Numbered from the stretch's first letter, positions 27,799 through 37,528 are shown. The stretch: DNA of 64,000 nt from Synechococcus sp. PCC 6312 (GCF_000316685.1 NC_019680.1:2295501-2359500); one strand, 5' to 3'. The notes: a model not told the origin generated them from the sequence alone. A program made the numbers and translations.

Positions 27799-28971
27799 TT
27801 AGGCAATACTCTGGCGTTTGCGACGTTCTTTCGGGGAAGGGGCAACCTGCTTTAGGCCGGCTTTAATCAGTTCTCGCTCCAAGAGGGCAAAAAAACGGGC
27901 CCGATCCCCACTGCGAATCACCGCTTGATTATGGGCTTCAGCGAGGGCAACGGGATAGCCATAGCCTTTTATCACTTGGGCCATCGTCAGACTGAGAGCC
28001 TGGGTTAACAGTGTTTGATCCTCAACGACCCAACGGGGAAACTCCACCCGCACGACTTCTGACCCCACATGGAAATAGCAAAAGAAAATTCGCTGCTGGC
28101 CATAGTCCTCTAAGATGCGGGCACGACTTTGCCAGAGGGGTCCGCGCTGACCCGAAGATAGTTGGGTTTCCCACAGGCCAGGATCCTGAAGGCCCGTAAA
28201 AATTTGGCAGGGTGGGCGGGTTGGGGCGGGGCAATGGTCTTGACAGTGGGGGAGAGGATAGGGGCAGGCCTGGAGGCGGAGGTAATTCAGGGTTTCACTA
28301 CTGCGGGAAGCACTCAGGTAGCCAACAATCGGAATTCTGGCAGTTTCAAGCCGGCCCCAGGCCTGGAGAATAGGCTCTAGCAACACCTGCCGGGCCGCAT
28401 TAGGCAAAGATTCCCAGGCCCAGTGAATCAAGGAACCATCCAGCATCAGCACTGTCGGTAGATTGACCGGATCAGCCAATGCGAGTTCAACTAATTGCAA
28501 AATTTCTAACTGTGTGCGTTTGTGGCGCATCCATTCTGCCGGTGTAATTCCCCAGGCCTGGGCGGCATAAACCTCGGCTTGAGTATAGAACACCTCCGCC
28601 ACGCTATCCAGCAAGGGATAAAGATTGCTGCCATAGTCCAAACGCACTCGCCCTACGTTAATTAGATAACAAAAAGCAATTTCGTGATGACTCGGGGCAA
28701 TTTGGGAGCCATCCGTAGCCATAACCCGATGTTGAACTGGAGCTGGGGGAATCGTAACTCTTTCGGTGAGCGGCGTTGCTGGCCAGGCCGGGGTAAACCG
28801 CAACTGGTTCTCATGGGCGGCCAGGGACTCGCTAAATTCAGTCTCTTGGCCTTGGGCCTGGGCCAGATAATCACCGGCCAGTTGTAATTTTAAGGCGCGG
28901 GCCTGGGCTTCCTGGTAAAAATGCTGGCCTAGGGCGGTGACTTGCTGGGCCACTTGATTGAGGTTCAACAT
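27799..28971 (-). CDS. NurA-domain nuclease
   Basis: About 390 residues, NurA family (RNase H-like 5'-3' DNA nuclease fold). The core begins HRVMATDGSQIAPSHHEIAF with the catalytic Asp in ATDGS, then CYLINVGRVRLDYGSNLYPL, LMLDGSLIHWAWESL (second Asp) and FFCYFHVGSEVVRVEFPRWV. In archaea NurA works with the HerA pump in end resection; no HerA gene is adjacent here and the cyanobacterial role is not known. Start at 28971 (MLNLNQVAQQVTALG) has GAGGAGG at ideal spacing; longer frames upstream are unlikely. Confidence 0.8.
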   Translation of the reverse strand: MLNLNQVAQQVTALGQHFYQEAQARALKLQLAGDYLAQAQGQETEFSESLAAHENQLRFTPAWPATPLTERVTIPPAPVQHRVMATDGSQIAPSHHEIAFCYLINVGRVRLDYGSNLYPLLDSVAEVFYTQAEVYAAQAWGITPAEWMRHKRTQLEILQLVELALADPVNLPTVLMLDGSLIHWAWESLPNAARQVLLEPILQAWGRLETARIPIVGYLSASRSSETLNYLRLQACPYPLPHCQDHCPAPTRPPCQIFTGLQDPGLWETQLSSGQRGPLWQSRARILEDYGQQRIFFCYFHVGSEVVRVEFPRWVVEDQTLLTQALSLTMAQVIKGYGYPVALAEAHNQAVIRSGDRARFFALLERELIKAGLKQVAPSPKERRKRQSIA

Positions 28972-29170
28972 CTTCATCCTCCTCAGAAACATCTGCAAGC
29001 CAAACCGCCAAAATTGGGCCATGACCCCGCCGGGCCTGGAATATTCTCCAATAATAAGGACTCTAACCCAACTCAATCCTGAGAATACTTGGCAGCCGCT
29101 GATCTATTTCTTTGAATCAGCCCCGTCATTTGTAAACTAGAAGCAGTATTAAAAATTGATTCATGCCATT

Positions 29171-29590
29171 ATGCGAGTCTATGTGTTGCTGTTTAATCCG
29201 GGCACTGAAAATGAAGGAATTCACTCCTTACAAATGGGAGATCGGAACCTGATTCTGATGTTTGCCGATGAAGATGATGCCACCCGCTATGCCCTGCTCC
29301 TCGAAGCGCAAGATTTTCTCACCCCCAGTATTGTGGGTGTAGATGAGCGGGAAATTGAAGAATTCTGCCAGGCCGCTGACTATGATTGCCAAGTCGTTCC
29401 CGCTGGATTTATGCCGACCAATGATGCCGAACGTTTATTCCTCAGCCCTCCAGAGCGGAATGTGGCAGAAACCGACTGGGAAACGGAGCAAAGTCACGAT
29501 CATGATCCAGAACTCTCTGACTACGAAACCTTGGAAGTTGAAAATCCCGAACTCGATGCCCTCCGCCGCCGTCTTGAGAAATTGCTCTAA
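29171..29590 (+). CDS. DUF3110 protein
   Basis: 139 residues. MRVYVLLFNPGTENEGIHSL then GDRNLILMFADEDDATRYAL LLEAQDF is the DUF3110 core, a small ferredoxin-like fold found in cyanobacteria and plastids without a known function. The acidic C-terminal tail (residues about 95-139) is variable. Start at 29171 matches the family; an ATG five codons earlier is possible. Followed 47 bp later by dusB in the same direction. Confidence 0.85.
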   Translation: MRVYVLLFNPGTENEGIHSLQMGDRNLILMFADEDDATRYALLLEAQDFLTPSIVGVDEREIEEFCQAADYDCQVVPAGFMPTNDAERLFLSPPERNVAETDWETEQSHDHDPELSDYETLEVENPELDALRRRLEKLL

Positions 29591-29637
29591 ACCAAGCCTA
29601 AATTTTTTTGATCATTGAGTTTTGCCAGGCCCCAGTC

Positions 29638-30651
29638 ATGCTAACCCTTCCCCCTGAATTAAAAACCCGTCTGGCGGCTCCCCTGATGATTGGATCATTG
29701 CCTGTCTATAGCCGCGTCTTGCAATCCCCCCTCTCTGGAGTCACTGACCTGGTTTTCCGGCGACTAGTCCGGCGATATGCCCCAGAATCCATGCTCTATA
29801 CCGAAATGGTCAATGCCACTGGCCTGCACTATGTCAAAGACCTGCCCCAGATCATGGAAGTAGAAGCCCAAGAACGCCCCATCAGTATTCAGTTATTTGA
29901 CTGTCGCCCCGATTTCTTGGCAGAAGCGGCGGAAAAAGCCGTTGCCGAAGGAGCCGATACGGTGGACATCAATATGGGCTGTCCGGTGAATAAAATTACC
30001 AAGAATGGCGGTGGTTCCTCTCTCCTGCGACAACCTGAGGTGGCGGCGGCCATTGTCCGGGCGGTAGTGGCGGCCGTAGATGTCCCGGTTACGGTCAAAA
30101 CTCGGATTGGTTGGACGGATCAAGAAATTAACATCCTCGACTTTGCCCAACAGATGCAGGATGCTGGAGCCGCGATGATTACGGTTCACGGCCGTACCCG
30201 CGCCCAAGGCTACAATGGCCCAGCCCGTTGGGAGTGGATCCGGAAAGTTAAGGAAAAACTGACGATTCCCGTCATTGCCAATGGCGATATTTTCTCGGTT
30301 GAAGCCGCAGTTCAATGCCTCCTGGAAACAGGGGCCGATGGGGTAATGTGCTCGCGGGGAACCTTGGGCTATCCCTTCCTAGTGGGAGAAATTGATCAGT
30401 TTCTTAAAACCGGACAAGCCAAACCAACCCCCACTGCCATTGAACGCCTCCAGTGCGCCCGTGATCACCTGATTGCCCTTTGGGAGTACAAAGGCTTGAG
30501 TGGCATTCGCCAGGCCCGGAAGCATCTTACCTGGTATGCCAAAGGATTTAGCGGCGCGGCGGATCTGCGGGGCGAACTCTGTTTAATTGAAACCGTTGAA
30601 CAGGGTACTTTCCTTCTAGACCAGGCCATTGCCCGACTTGGCCCAGCTTAG
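29638..30651 (+). CDS. dusB: tRNA-dihydrouridine synthase (DusB type)
   Basis: FMN enzyme that reduces uridine to dihydrouridine in tRNA D-loops. About 337 residues: TIM barrel with LQSPLSGVTDLVFRRLVRRY (FMN site), DINMGCPVNKITKNGGGSSL with the catalytic Cys, VKTRIGW, ITVHGRTRAQGYNGPARWEW and GDIFSVEAAVQCLLETGADG, then a C-terminal helical tRNA-binding domain (IRQARKHLTWYAKGFSGAAD). The GCPVNKITKNGGGSALL-like motif fits the DusB group. Start at 29638 (MLTLPPELKTRL) is taken over one ten codons upstream. Confidence 0.92.
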   Translation: MLTLPPELKTRLAAPLMIGSLPVYSRVLQSPLSGVTDLVFRRLVRRYAPESMLYTEMVNATGLHYVKDLPQIMEVEAQERPISIQLFDCRPDFLAEAAEKAVAEGADTVDINMGCPVNKITKNGGGSSLLRQPEVAAAIVRAVVAAVDVPVTVKTRIGWTDQEINILDFAQQMQDAGAAMITVHGRTRAQGYNGPARWEWIRKVKEKLTIPVIANGDIFSVEAAVQCLLETGADGVMCSRGTLGYPFLVGEIDQFLKTGQAKPTPTAIERLQCARDHLIALWEYKGLSGIRQARKHLTWYAKGFSGAADLRGELCLIETVEQGTFLLDQAIARLGPA

Positions 30652-30766
30652 GCTCAAGAGGCCGCTGTCTTATTTGATCGGCTTTTGATGTTTTTGAGGA
30701 GACAAAATAGAATTCACTCCCTAAAATGAGGCCAACAGGTCAAAACCGAATTTCGGAGGTGACTGG

Positions 30767-32662
30767 ATGGATCACAACCTACAAGTTATGGTGCTGGTGG
30801 TCTTGGCGGTGGTTGCTGGGATCGGGGCCCAAGTCCTGGCCAGTGTCTTGCGGTTGCCTAGTATTGTCCTCTTGCTGACGGTGGGGATTGGCCTTGGCCC
30901 GAGTGGCTTAGACTGGCTGCACCCTCAACTCTTAGGAGATGGCCTGGAAGTCCTAGTCCCGCTCTCTGTCGCCTTGATTTTATTTGAAGGGGGGTTAACT
31001 CTCGAACTCCAACGCAGTGAAGCGGAAGTGACCCGGAGTATTCGCAATCTTGTCACCATCGGGGCAGTTATTACCTTGGTGGGAGCAACCTTAGCGGCCC
31101 ATTGGAGTGGGGAATTTCCCTGGCCCATTGCAGTTCTCTATGGATCCTTAGTCGTGGTGACAGGACCAACGGTGGTCGGGCCCTTATTACGGCAAGTTGG
31201 GGCCGAGCGGAAACTAGGGGCCATCTTGGAAGGAGAGGGGATTTTAATTGATCCCTTGGGGGCCATTTTGGCTGTAGTCGTCCTCAATTTGGTTCTCAGT
31301 CATGATCTTGATCCCTGGAGTGGGGTGATGAGCTTAGGCATCCGCTTGGGAGTTGGGACGCTAGTTGGCTGGACAGCAGGTTGGGGATTGAGTTGGTTTC
31401 TCCGCCAGGCCCAGTTTCTCTCGGATGAATTACGCAATCTCCTGGTCTTGGCCTGTGTTTGGGGCACGTTTACCCTCTCCCAAGTCCTGGTGAGTGAGTC
31501 GGGCCTAATGACAGCGGTGATGTTGGGGATTACCCTCCGCTGGGCTGAGATTCCGGGGGAGCGGGTTTTACGGCGGTTTAAGGGACAACTGAGTACTCTG
31601 GCCATTTCTGTTTTGTTTGTCCTGTTGGCGGCAGATTTATCCGTCTCCAGTATGTTTGCCTTGGGTTGGGGAGGGCTGGGTACAGTTCTATGTTTGATGT
31701 TTATTGTCCGCCCCCTGAGTGTGTTTGTTGCAACCTGGAAGAGTGGCCTGAGATGGCAGCAAAAGGCATTTTTGGCCTGGATTGCCCCGCGGGGGATTGT
31801 GGCGGCTTCCGTCGCTTCTTTATTTTCGATTAGTTTGACCAATGGGGGTATTAACGGGGGAGATGCAATCAAAGCCCTTGTCTTTTTGACCATTCTCTTA
31901 ACTGTCTTTGGCCAAGGCTTAACGGCAAAACTCTGGGCAGACTTTCTCCAGGTGCGGGCCCACGGGAAGAGTGGCGTGATCATTGTTGGTTGTAATCCTC
32001 TAGGGCGGTTATTAGGGCAACTCCTCCATCAATGGGGCGAGCTAGTAGTCATGATTGACAGTAATCCAACCTATTGTCACCAAGCCCAGGCCGAGGGGTT
32101 AACGGTTTTTGTCAGTAGTGCCTTGAACTCAGAGGTTCTCCGTCAGGCGGGTATCGAAAATTTGGGTACCTTTTTAGCCATCACGAGTAATCCCGAAGTG
32201 AATCGTGTCTTGAGCCAACGGATCCGGGAAGAGTTTCAGCCCCCACGGGTTTTGGCGGCATTTTCCAGGGTAGATCAGCCCAGCAATGAGATCACAGAGC
32301 TATCCCAAGGGATTGACACGGCCCTGAGCCAAAGCCTGAATGTGAAAGATTGGAATGAGTATATCACCGCCGATTCCATCCGCCTGGGGGAAGTCACCTT
32401 GACCGCCGAACGTCTGGATATGCAATTGGCCCATCTATTGGCCCTAGTCAAGTCGGAAAAGCTCTTACCCCTGCTGTGGATTCGCGCCGAGACCGTGCGG
32501 GTTGTTCAAGGGGATATGGAATTTCAAGCTGGGGATCAAGTTGTTTATCTCCTCCACACCCCTAAACCCGACTTTCTAATGCCCAGCCCAGTCACCCGCC
32601 CCTTAGAAATCAAAACCGTCTTGGCCAATGCCCATCTCTCCTTTGTAGAGCCAAAAACCTAG
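30767..32662 (+). CDS. Cation/proton antiporter with TrkA-N regulatory domain
   Basis: 631 residues. The first 400 are the CPA-type antiporter membrane domain with about 12-13 hydrophobic segments; PTVVGPLLRQVGAERKLGAI and LEGEGILIDPLGAIL carry the acidic ion-binding residues of the NhaP-like group. Residues about 402-520 form a Rossmann TrkA-N/RCK domain (GVIIVGCNPLGRLLGQLLHQ, VVMIDSNPTYC), and a TrkA-C-like part ends the chain. It should exchange Na+ or K+ for H+ at the plasma membrane, gated by nucleotide. GGAGGTGACTGG before the ATG is a good ribosome site. Ends 54 bp before tRNA-Leu. Confidence 0.9.
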   Translation: MDHNLQVMVLVVLAVVAGIGAQVLASVLRLPSIVLLLTVGIGLGPSGLDWLHPQLLGDGLEVLVPLSVALILFEGGLTLELQRSEAEVTRSIRNLVTIGAVITLVGATLAAHWSGEFPWPIAVLYGSLVVVTGPTVVGPLLRQVGAERKLGAILEGEGILIDPLGAILAVVVLNLVLSHDLDPWSGVMSLGIRLGVGTLVGWTAGWGLSWFLRQAQFLSDELRNLLVLACVWGTFTLSQVLVSESGLMTAVMLGITLRWAEIPGERVLRRFKGQLSTLAISVLFVLLAADLSVSSMFALGWGGLGTVLCLMFIVRPLSVFVATWKSGLRWQQKAFLAWIAPRGIVAASVASLFSISLTNGGINGGDAIKALVFLTILLTVFGQGLTAKLWADFLQVRAHGKSGVIIVGCNPLGRLLGQLLHQWGELVVMIDSNPTYCHQAQAEGLTVFVSSALNSEVLRQAGIENLGTFLAITSNPEVNRVLSQRIREEFQPPRVLAAFSRVDQPSNEITELSQGIDTALSQSLNVKDWNEYITADSIRLGEVTLTAERLDMQLAHLLALVKSEKLLPLLWIRAETVRVVQGDMEFQAGDQVVYLLHTPKPDFLMPSPVTRPLEIKTVLANAHLSFVEPKT

Positions 32663-32716
32663 CTTGCTCCAGCCCACGGAAAATTCAGGTGAATGGGTTA
32701 AAATGGGAAGACATCA

Positions 32717-32798
32717 GCGGACGTGGCGGAATTGGTAGACGCGCTAGATTTAGGTTCTAGTACTGCAAGGTGTGTGGGTTCAAGTCCCTCCGTCCGCA
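32717..32798 (+). tRNA. tRNA-Leu (anticodon UAG)
   Basis: 82 nt with the acceptor pair GCGGACG/CGTCCGC, D-arm TGGCGGAATTGGTAGACGCG, anticodon stem CTAGA/TCTAG around loop TTTAGGT (anticodon TAG), a long variable arm (TACTGCAAGGTGTG) and the T-loop GGTTCAAGTCC. A long variable arm with this anticodon is class II tRNA-Leu. CCA is not encoded; the discriminator base is A at 32798. The last 19 bases overlap the stop codon region of the gene on the other strand. Confidence 0.97.
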
Positions 32799-34747
32799 TT
32801 TATAAGTAAACGACAAACAACCGGGTCATGATCGCTAATCTGGGGGCTAAATTCAGCGTTGAGATGGACAATATCCACAGCCGCTGAGGTTGGGTTCGTT
32901 TGCACCACATTTTGACTGACCCAGATGTGATCTAACTGTTGGGAATTACCTTCGTAAATGTAACTGTATTGCTCCACCTCTGGTAAACGCATTTGGGTCA
33001 GGTTGGCGAGGTTAGCCGGGGTCTGGCTGAGTTGTTGTAAAGGCAGAGAGAAGGCAAAATCATTCATATCCCCAAGGAGAATAATTCTGGCCTGGGGTTG
33101 GCGTTGTTGAAGTTCCCCAATGAATTGCTGCAAAATTTGGGTTTGGGCCATCCGCATCTCCTGACTACCCAGGGTTGGTGGCTGATTCAGTCCCATCAGT
33201 GGTTCATCACCTCGCTTTGATTTGAGATGGACATTGATGGCATAAATTGTTTGATCCTGCCAGTGGAATTGGGCAATGAGGGGTTTGCGGCCCGCCCGCC
33301 AGGCCGGATCTTGTGGACGAATCCGCCCCGGATTATGACTGAGGCCGGTCGTTGAAATTTGAACGGGAGTTTGACTCTGGCCTCGGCCATTCGGACTATT
33401 CACCAATGTTAGGCGTTCGGGGTTGTAGAGAAAGGCGGTACGAATATTCCCACCGGACTGGCCACCATCTTGATTGTTGATTGGGGCAATGTCTATGTAG
33501 TTATATCTGGGGCCACCTTCTTGATTGATCTGTTCCACCAGCAGTTGGGCCGTTTTTGTTGCGCTGACAATCCCATCATCAAGGCTGCCACTATCATCCT
33601 GAATTTCTTGGAGGGCAATCAAATCAGGGCTATTTAAATTCTGATGAATGGCCTGGGCAACTAGGTTGATCCGTTCTGGTTCTTGGGCACTCAGGTTTTC
33701 AACATTGAAGGTGGCTACGGTTAAATGGGTCTGATCACCTTTGAGGCGAGTGGTTTCCGGCATGAAGTTGCGAGAACTAATGGGTTTGAGGGATTGCTTG
33801 GGGTCAAGGAGAACTTCGTAGTTGCCCAAGTTATAGGTGAGGATTCCGGTTAAGTTAGGGAGACGATCTCCGACTTGGAGGGCTGGGTGTTGTTGGGGCT
33901 TGCTCAGGAGTTTGGGGTTAATCCGCATCCGTTCCGGGTTAAAATCACCATCCAAATAGGGACTCTGACTCAACGCTCGAATGGTAATGCCGCCCCGTGA
34001 GTTCATGCCGGTGGCCTGCTGCCCCCCTTGACTCACGACAAAAAACTGATTGCGGAAATTTTGAGGGCCGACCACTTGCGGTTGGAGAATAGTGACCCGC
34101 ATTCCTTCTAAAGATTCGTAAAAGTCTAGCCCCCGGGCCTGGGGATTGAGTTGAACCGGGGTATTTTTCAGTTTTGTGGCCGGGCGATAAATAATTTCTG
34201 TGGGTGGGTTACTCAGGGCAATTGGAGTGGGTAAAGGCTGGTTTTCGCTCAGGACTTGAATTTCACCCTGACAACTGATTTGGGTCAAGGGCAACTCCCC
34301 AGGGGCTTGTTCTGGCTGATATTCTTGAGCGCGACCCCGCACCGCGACTCGGTTCCCAGGCCTGACTGTGGGGGCAACATTCGTAAATACAAAGAGTCCC
34401 TCTGAAGTCCGGGGGGTAGAATCAGGTCGCTCAGATTGGAGATAAAAGCCCCGCTGATCCAGGCCCGTGACAATACCAGTTGTGGTAACAATTTGTCCAA
34501 CTTTGCGAGAAAAATGCTCCTCTCCTTGAATTTGATGAATAGGTGTGATTTCTCCAGATAGGGTAATAACCGGACTGGAGAGACCATTTGCGCCCAACCA
34601 ATGCCCGCAGCCAATCACCAGGCCAGCTACGAGAATCCCTAAACTGCCATAAAGCCACTTTTTTTTGCCTATGGCTTGAGCTGTCGGCCAAATATGAGAC
34701 AACAGGTGATGAAAAAACGTTTCGCCGCTTCGTAACTTCCCCATCAT
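32780..34747 (-). CDS. Exported endonuclease/exonuclease/phosphatase-family nuclease
   Basis: 655 residues. One N-terminal membrane segment (about 30-50, KKWLYGSLGILVAGLVIGCG) suggests an anchored or secreted protein. Residues about 60-330 look like an OB-fold region as in extracellular nucleases of the ExeM type (TGIVTGLDQRGFYLQSERPD). The EEP catalytic domain follows: LTVATFNVENLSAQEPERIN, LIALQEIQDDSG, INVHLKSKRGDEP, RIILLGDMNDFAFSLPL and ISDHDPVV at the very end, all with the expected Asn, Glu, His and Asp. It probably degrades extracellular DNA, perhaps for phosphate. The stop codon lies inside the tRNA-Leu T-arm on the opposite strand. Confidence 0.87.
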   Translation of the reverse strand: MMGKLRSGETFFHHLLSHIWPTAQAIGKKKWLYGSLGILVAGLVIGCGHWLGANGLSSPVITLSGEITPIHQIQGEEHFSRKVGQIVTTTGIVTGLDQRGFYLQSERPDSTPRTSEGLFVFTNVAPTVRPGNRVAVRGRAQEYQPEQAPGELPLTQISCQGEIQVLSENQPLPTPIALSNPPTEIIYRPATKLKNTPVQLNPQARGLDFYESLEGMRVTILQPQVVGPQNFRNQFFVVSQGGQQATGMNSRGGITIRALSQSPYLDGDFNPERMRINPKLLSKPQQHPALQVGDRLPNLTGILTYNLGNYEVLLDPKQSLKPISSRNFMPETTRLKGDQTHLTVATFNVENLSAQEPERINLVAQAIHQNLNSPDLIALQEIQDDSGSLDDGIVSATKTAQLLVEQINQEGGPRYNYIDIAPINNQDGGQSGGNIRTAFLYNPERLTLVNSPNGRGQSQTPVQISTTGLSHNPGRIRPQDPAWRAGRKPLIAQFHWQDQTIYAINVHLKSKRGDEPLMGLNQPPTLGSQEMRMAQTQILQQFIGELQQRQPQARIILLGDMNDFAFSLPLQQLSQTPANLANLTQMRLPEVEQYSYIYEGNSQQLDHIWVSQNVVQTNPTSAAVDIVHLNAEFSPQISDHDPVVCRLLINADGGT

Positions 34748-34824
34748 TTTCCCAGGCCTGGTCAGGTGTATCTCCTCCTACCCTTACCTTGAAAGCCAGC
34801 AATTCCCAGTTAACCAGAGCACTT

Positions 34825-35580
34825 TTAGGGATGTAAATGAAATTCAATTTGATCCCGGCGCAAACTGACATCAAACCGCTGGAGGAAATCTTGCCCTAAG
34901 AGGCCCACGCTCATTTCCGGCCCCGCCACGGCCACCGGAATTTGTTGCGTCACCAGCCCCCCCACATCCATACTACCGACAAAAACAATTGGCAAGCGGA
35001 CTTGACCATTGGCCGTATTAAAAATGGCGTAATCAACAATATTGGCGGGGGTAATTCCGAGGGCACTGGCCATCGGGCGCGTAATCACAGTCATGCTAGC
35101 CCCAGAATCAACCATCATTTCAAAGTCACGGCGGCGGTTAAATGTGACATTAATCACCGGAATCCCATTTTGTCGGCGTTGAATTTGCACCACACCCAAC
35201 AGGCTAGGATTAGGAGGAGTTGACCGAGTCGCCACAGGGGCAGAGGTTGGCGGCTTGGTGGGGCGGAATTGGCCCATCTGAACCAGTTCTTGGCGATATT
35301 GGCGCAGGGCTGATGCTTGATTTGGATTGGCCTGGATCATTAAATCCACGACCCGAATGGCCTGGGCCCAGTCTTGATTACCAATGGCCTGATAAAGCTG
35401 ATCTTGGAGGGAGCGTTGCCCTGGTTGGGTCAAGCCTGCCAGAGGAGTGAACGTTACCAGGCCAGTGAGGCAGGCATTTAAGAGGAGGGCCTGGGAAAAA
35501 CCAAAGGAAAAGCGCATGATGAGGGATGGGTTAGGAAAAAGAGCTTTAACCAGGGGACAAACCCACAACGTTTTCATCAT
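34825..35580 (-). CDS. Retropepsin-like aspartic protease, exported
   Basis: About 251 residues. A hydrophobic segment (SQALLLNACLTGLVTFTPLA) near residues 25-45 looks like a signal peptide or anchor. Residues about 46-100 are a helical repeat-like part (LYQAIGNQDWAQAIRVVDLM). The protease domain has the catalytic motif MMVDSGASMTVITRPMASAL, the flap region and LLGQDFLQRFDV, which together are the single-motif, dimer-forming clan AA type. Substrate unknown. Start at 35580 has GGAGAGG just upstream; a start at 35517 directly before the signal segment is an alternative. Confidence 0.85.
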   Translation of the reverse strand: MMKTLWVCPLVKALFPNPSLIMRFSFGFSQALLLNACLTGLVTFTPLAGLTQPGQRSLQDQLYQAIGNQDWAQAIRVVDLMIQANPNQASALRQYRQELVQMGQFRPTKPPTSAPVATRSTPPNPSLLGVVQIQRRQNGIPVINVTFNRRRDFEMMVDSGASMTVITRPMASALGITPANIVDYAIFNTANGQVRLPIVFVGSMDVGGLVTQQIPVAVAGPEMSVGLLGQDFLQRFDVSLRRDQIEFHLHP

Positions 35581-35833
35581 ATCCTCTCCTGCATATTGCC
35601 CCATAGAAGCGGAAATGAGCCGGCTGCTACAAATTAAGTCAGACTTTATAAGTCAGGCATTTAGCGGATTAAAATCATTCCTGCGCCTTTGAACTCAACT
35701 ATTGCCTTAGGCAGACGGTTTTGTCCCAATACTCTTTAAGTTGTTAACCTCTCCCCATCCCAGCCTTAATGGCGCAACCCAACACCCCCACCCTGAGATG
35801 CCATGGGCTGCGCGAAATTCTTGATCCTCCCTA

Positions 35834-36655
35834 TTACCCCCGCAACCACCCCAGGCCAACAGACAGCAAGAGGGCAATTCCCAGCCCAAACCGATACCAA
35901 ACAAAGACCCAGGCCGATTTCTTCCGCAGATATTGTAAAAGCCAGGCAATGGAAAGGTAGGAAAAAATAAAGGAGGAAATAATTCCCACCAGGAGGGGAA
36001 CCGCCATCGCCGTTTCTTGAAGGACATCCCTGGCCTGGACAAGCGTGGCAATGGTGAGAGTCGGAATCCCTAAGAGAAAGGAAAAGCGGGCTGCTGTATC
36101 TCGTTTAAGTCCTAAGAAGAGGGCTGTTGTCAGGGTTGAGCCGGAGCGGGAAGCCCCTGGTAAGAGCGCAATGGTTTGTCCCAGGCCAACCAGAACACCA
36201 TCAGACACCTCCAGGTGATCAAAATCCCGTTGGCGTTTTCCAACCTGTTCGGCCAGGCCGAGTAAGGCCGCCATCACTAAAGCCATGACTGCAATCAGCA
36301 CTGGAGATTCTAGGTCTATCCCGATTTTTTTGAGGAGAAAGCCCATCCCCAAGGCCGGAATTGTGCCAATGACAATCCCAATAAAAATTTTCCACTCCTC
36401 AATTTGCCAATTTTTTCCTTGCCAGGCCTGCCACGCACCCGCCAAGACTTGCCGAATATCCCCCCAGAAATACCAGAACACGGCCACGACACTGCCAAAT
36501 TGAATGGCATCCAAGGCCGGCTTACTCCAGACATTTTTCCAGCCAAAAATATCCGTAAAAATGATCAGGTGGGCGGTACTGCTAATGGGCAGAAACTCTG
36601 TAATACCCTGGACAAGACCCAAAATGATCGCTTGGAGCCAGCTAAATTCAAACAT
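35834..36655 (-). CDS. uppP: Undecaprenyl-diphosphatase UppP (BacA)
   Basis: Integral membrane enzyme that removes a phosphate from undecaprenyl diphosphate to recycle the lipid carrier of peptidoglycan and polysaccharide synthesis. 273 residues with about eight membrane segments. Both active-site regions are intact: the Glu-rich LGLVQGITEFLPISSTAHL near residue 12 and PGASRSGSTLTTALFLGLKR near residue 165. Full length with the normal start MFEFSWLQAIILG. Overexpression of this family gives bacitracin resistance. Confidence 0.96.
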   Translation of the reverse strand: MFEFSWLQAIILGLVQGITEFLPISSTAHLIIFTDIFGWKNVWSKPALDAIQFGSVVAVFWYFWGDIRQVLAGAWQAWQGKNWQIEEWKIFIGIVIGTIPALGMGFLLKKIGIDLESPVLIAVMALVMAALLGLAEQVGKRQRDFDHLEVSDGVLVGLGQTIALLPGASRSGSTLTTALFLGLKRDTAARFSFLLGIPTLTIATLVQARDVLQETAMAVPLLVGIISSFIFSYLSIAWLLQYLRKKSAWVFVWYRFGLGIALLLSVGLGWLRG

Positions 36656-36790
36656 ATTTGCAAAAACTCAAATTAAAGTATTAAGTTTAAATACCCCTGG
36701 GGGGGATAGCCTATTTAGACATTTAACTCTGTGATAACTTAGGGTAAGTATATACAAAAGTTAATATTCTCTCATCATTTACCCCCTTCA

Positions 36791-37528
36791 GTGCTGAATA
36801 CCTTGTCTGCCCTAATTTCTGCCGCTTCTCTAGCTACCCCGCTCCGCCCAGGCCTGGATGGCTCTCTTGCCTATCATCCCCGCTTACTGATGGCCGTGGC
36901 GGGTTTCTTAGTCTCAATTCCCGTGTTTTTCCAGGCCCCCCTTGTCCGGCTTTATCCTTGGGTAAGCTTGGGTTTGACACCGCTCTTGTGGGGATTGGCT
37001 GGGTGGTTGATCCTCTCAAAACGGGGGCCGGCCTGGGGGGATTTACTTTTCGGGTTTAGCTGTTGCTGGTTAGCAGGCTCCGTCTATTGGGGCTGGTTGC
37101 GGTGGGAACCCCTCTGGCATTTACCCATTGAAGCGTTTGCTGTTCCCCTCGTGACCTGGCTCCTATGGCGGGGGCAGTTAAAAATTGGGGGATTATTCTA
37201 CCTGGGTTCACTATTGGGAACGGCAATTACAGATTTATATTTCTATCTTATTGATGTGATCCCCCACTGGCGGTCGGTGATGCGGGTGGAAGCCGCCCCA
37301 GATCTGGTCATGGGAATTTTTCAAGATGCGGTCATTCAGGTTCAAACTTTTAACGGTCAGTTCTGGGCCATGCTCTTGGTTTTAATCCTCGTGGGTCTGA
37401 CCCTGGCTCCCTTTTTTGCCGTCAATCTCCAGCGGCGACAATCCCTGGCCTGGTGGGGGTTTATTGGGGCAGTGGGCAGCACCCTACTGGTTGATGGAGT
37501 ATTTTGGGTTGTTGTAGTTGTGCAGTAA
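36791..37528 (+). CDS. DUF3120 membrane protein
   Basis: 245 residues with about six to seven hydrophobic segments. Family DUF3120, restricted to cyanobacteria and plastid-bearing lineages as far as I know; function unknown. Recognisable stretch: WLAGSVYWGWLRWEPLWHLP IEAFAVPL and GSLLGTAITDLYFYLIDVIP HWRSVMRVE. Start is a GTG at 36791. It is followed by more than 300 bp without a gene. Confidence 0.85.
   Translation: MLNTLSALISAASLATPLRPGLDGSLAYHPRLLMAVAGFLVSIPVFFQAPLVRLYPWVSLGLTPLLWGLAGWLILSKRGPAWGDLLFGFSCCWLAGSVYWGWLRWEPLWHLPIEAFAVPLVTWLLWRGQLKIGGLFYLGSLLGTAITDLYFYLIDVIPHWRSVMRVEAAPDLVMGIFQDAVIQVQTFNGQFWAMLLVLILVGLTLAPFFAVNLQRRQSLAWWGFIGAVGSTLLVDGVFWVVVVVQ

Noticed and set aside
29893-30315. 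140-codon frame opposite dusB
   Set aside because: Fully inside a conserved enzyme gene, with no recognisable domain.
31300-31983. 227-codon minus-strand frame opposite the antiporter
   Set aside because: Very Arg/Pro/Thr-rich, typical of the antisense of a hydrophobic membrane protein gene.
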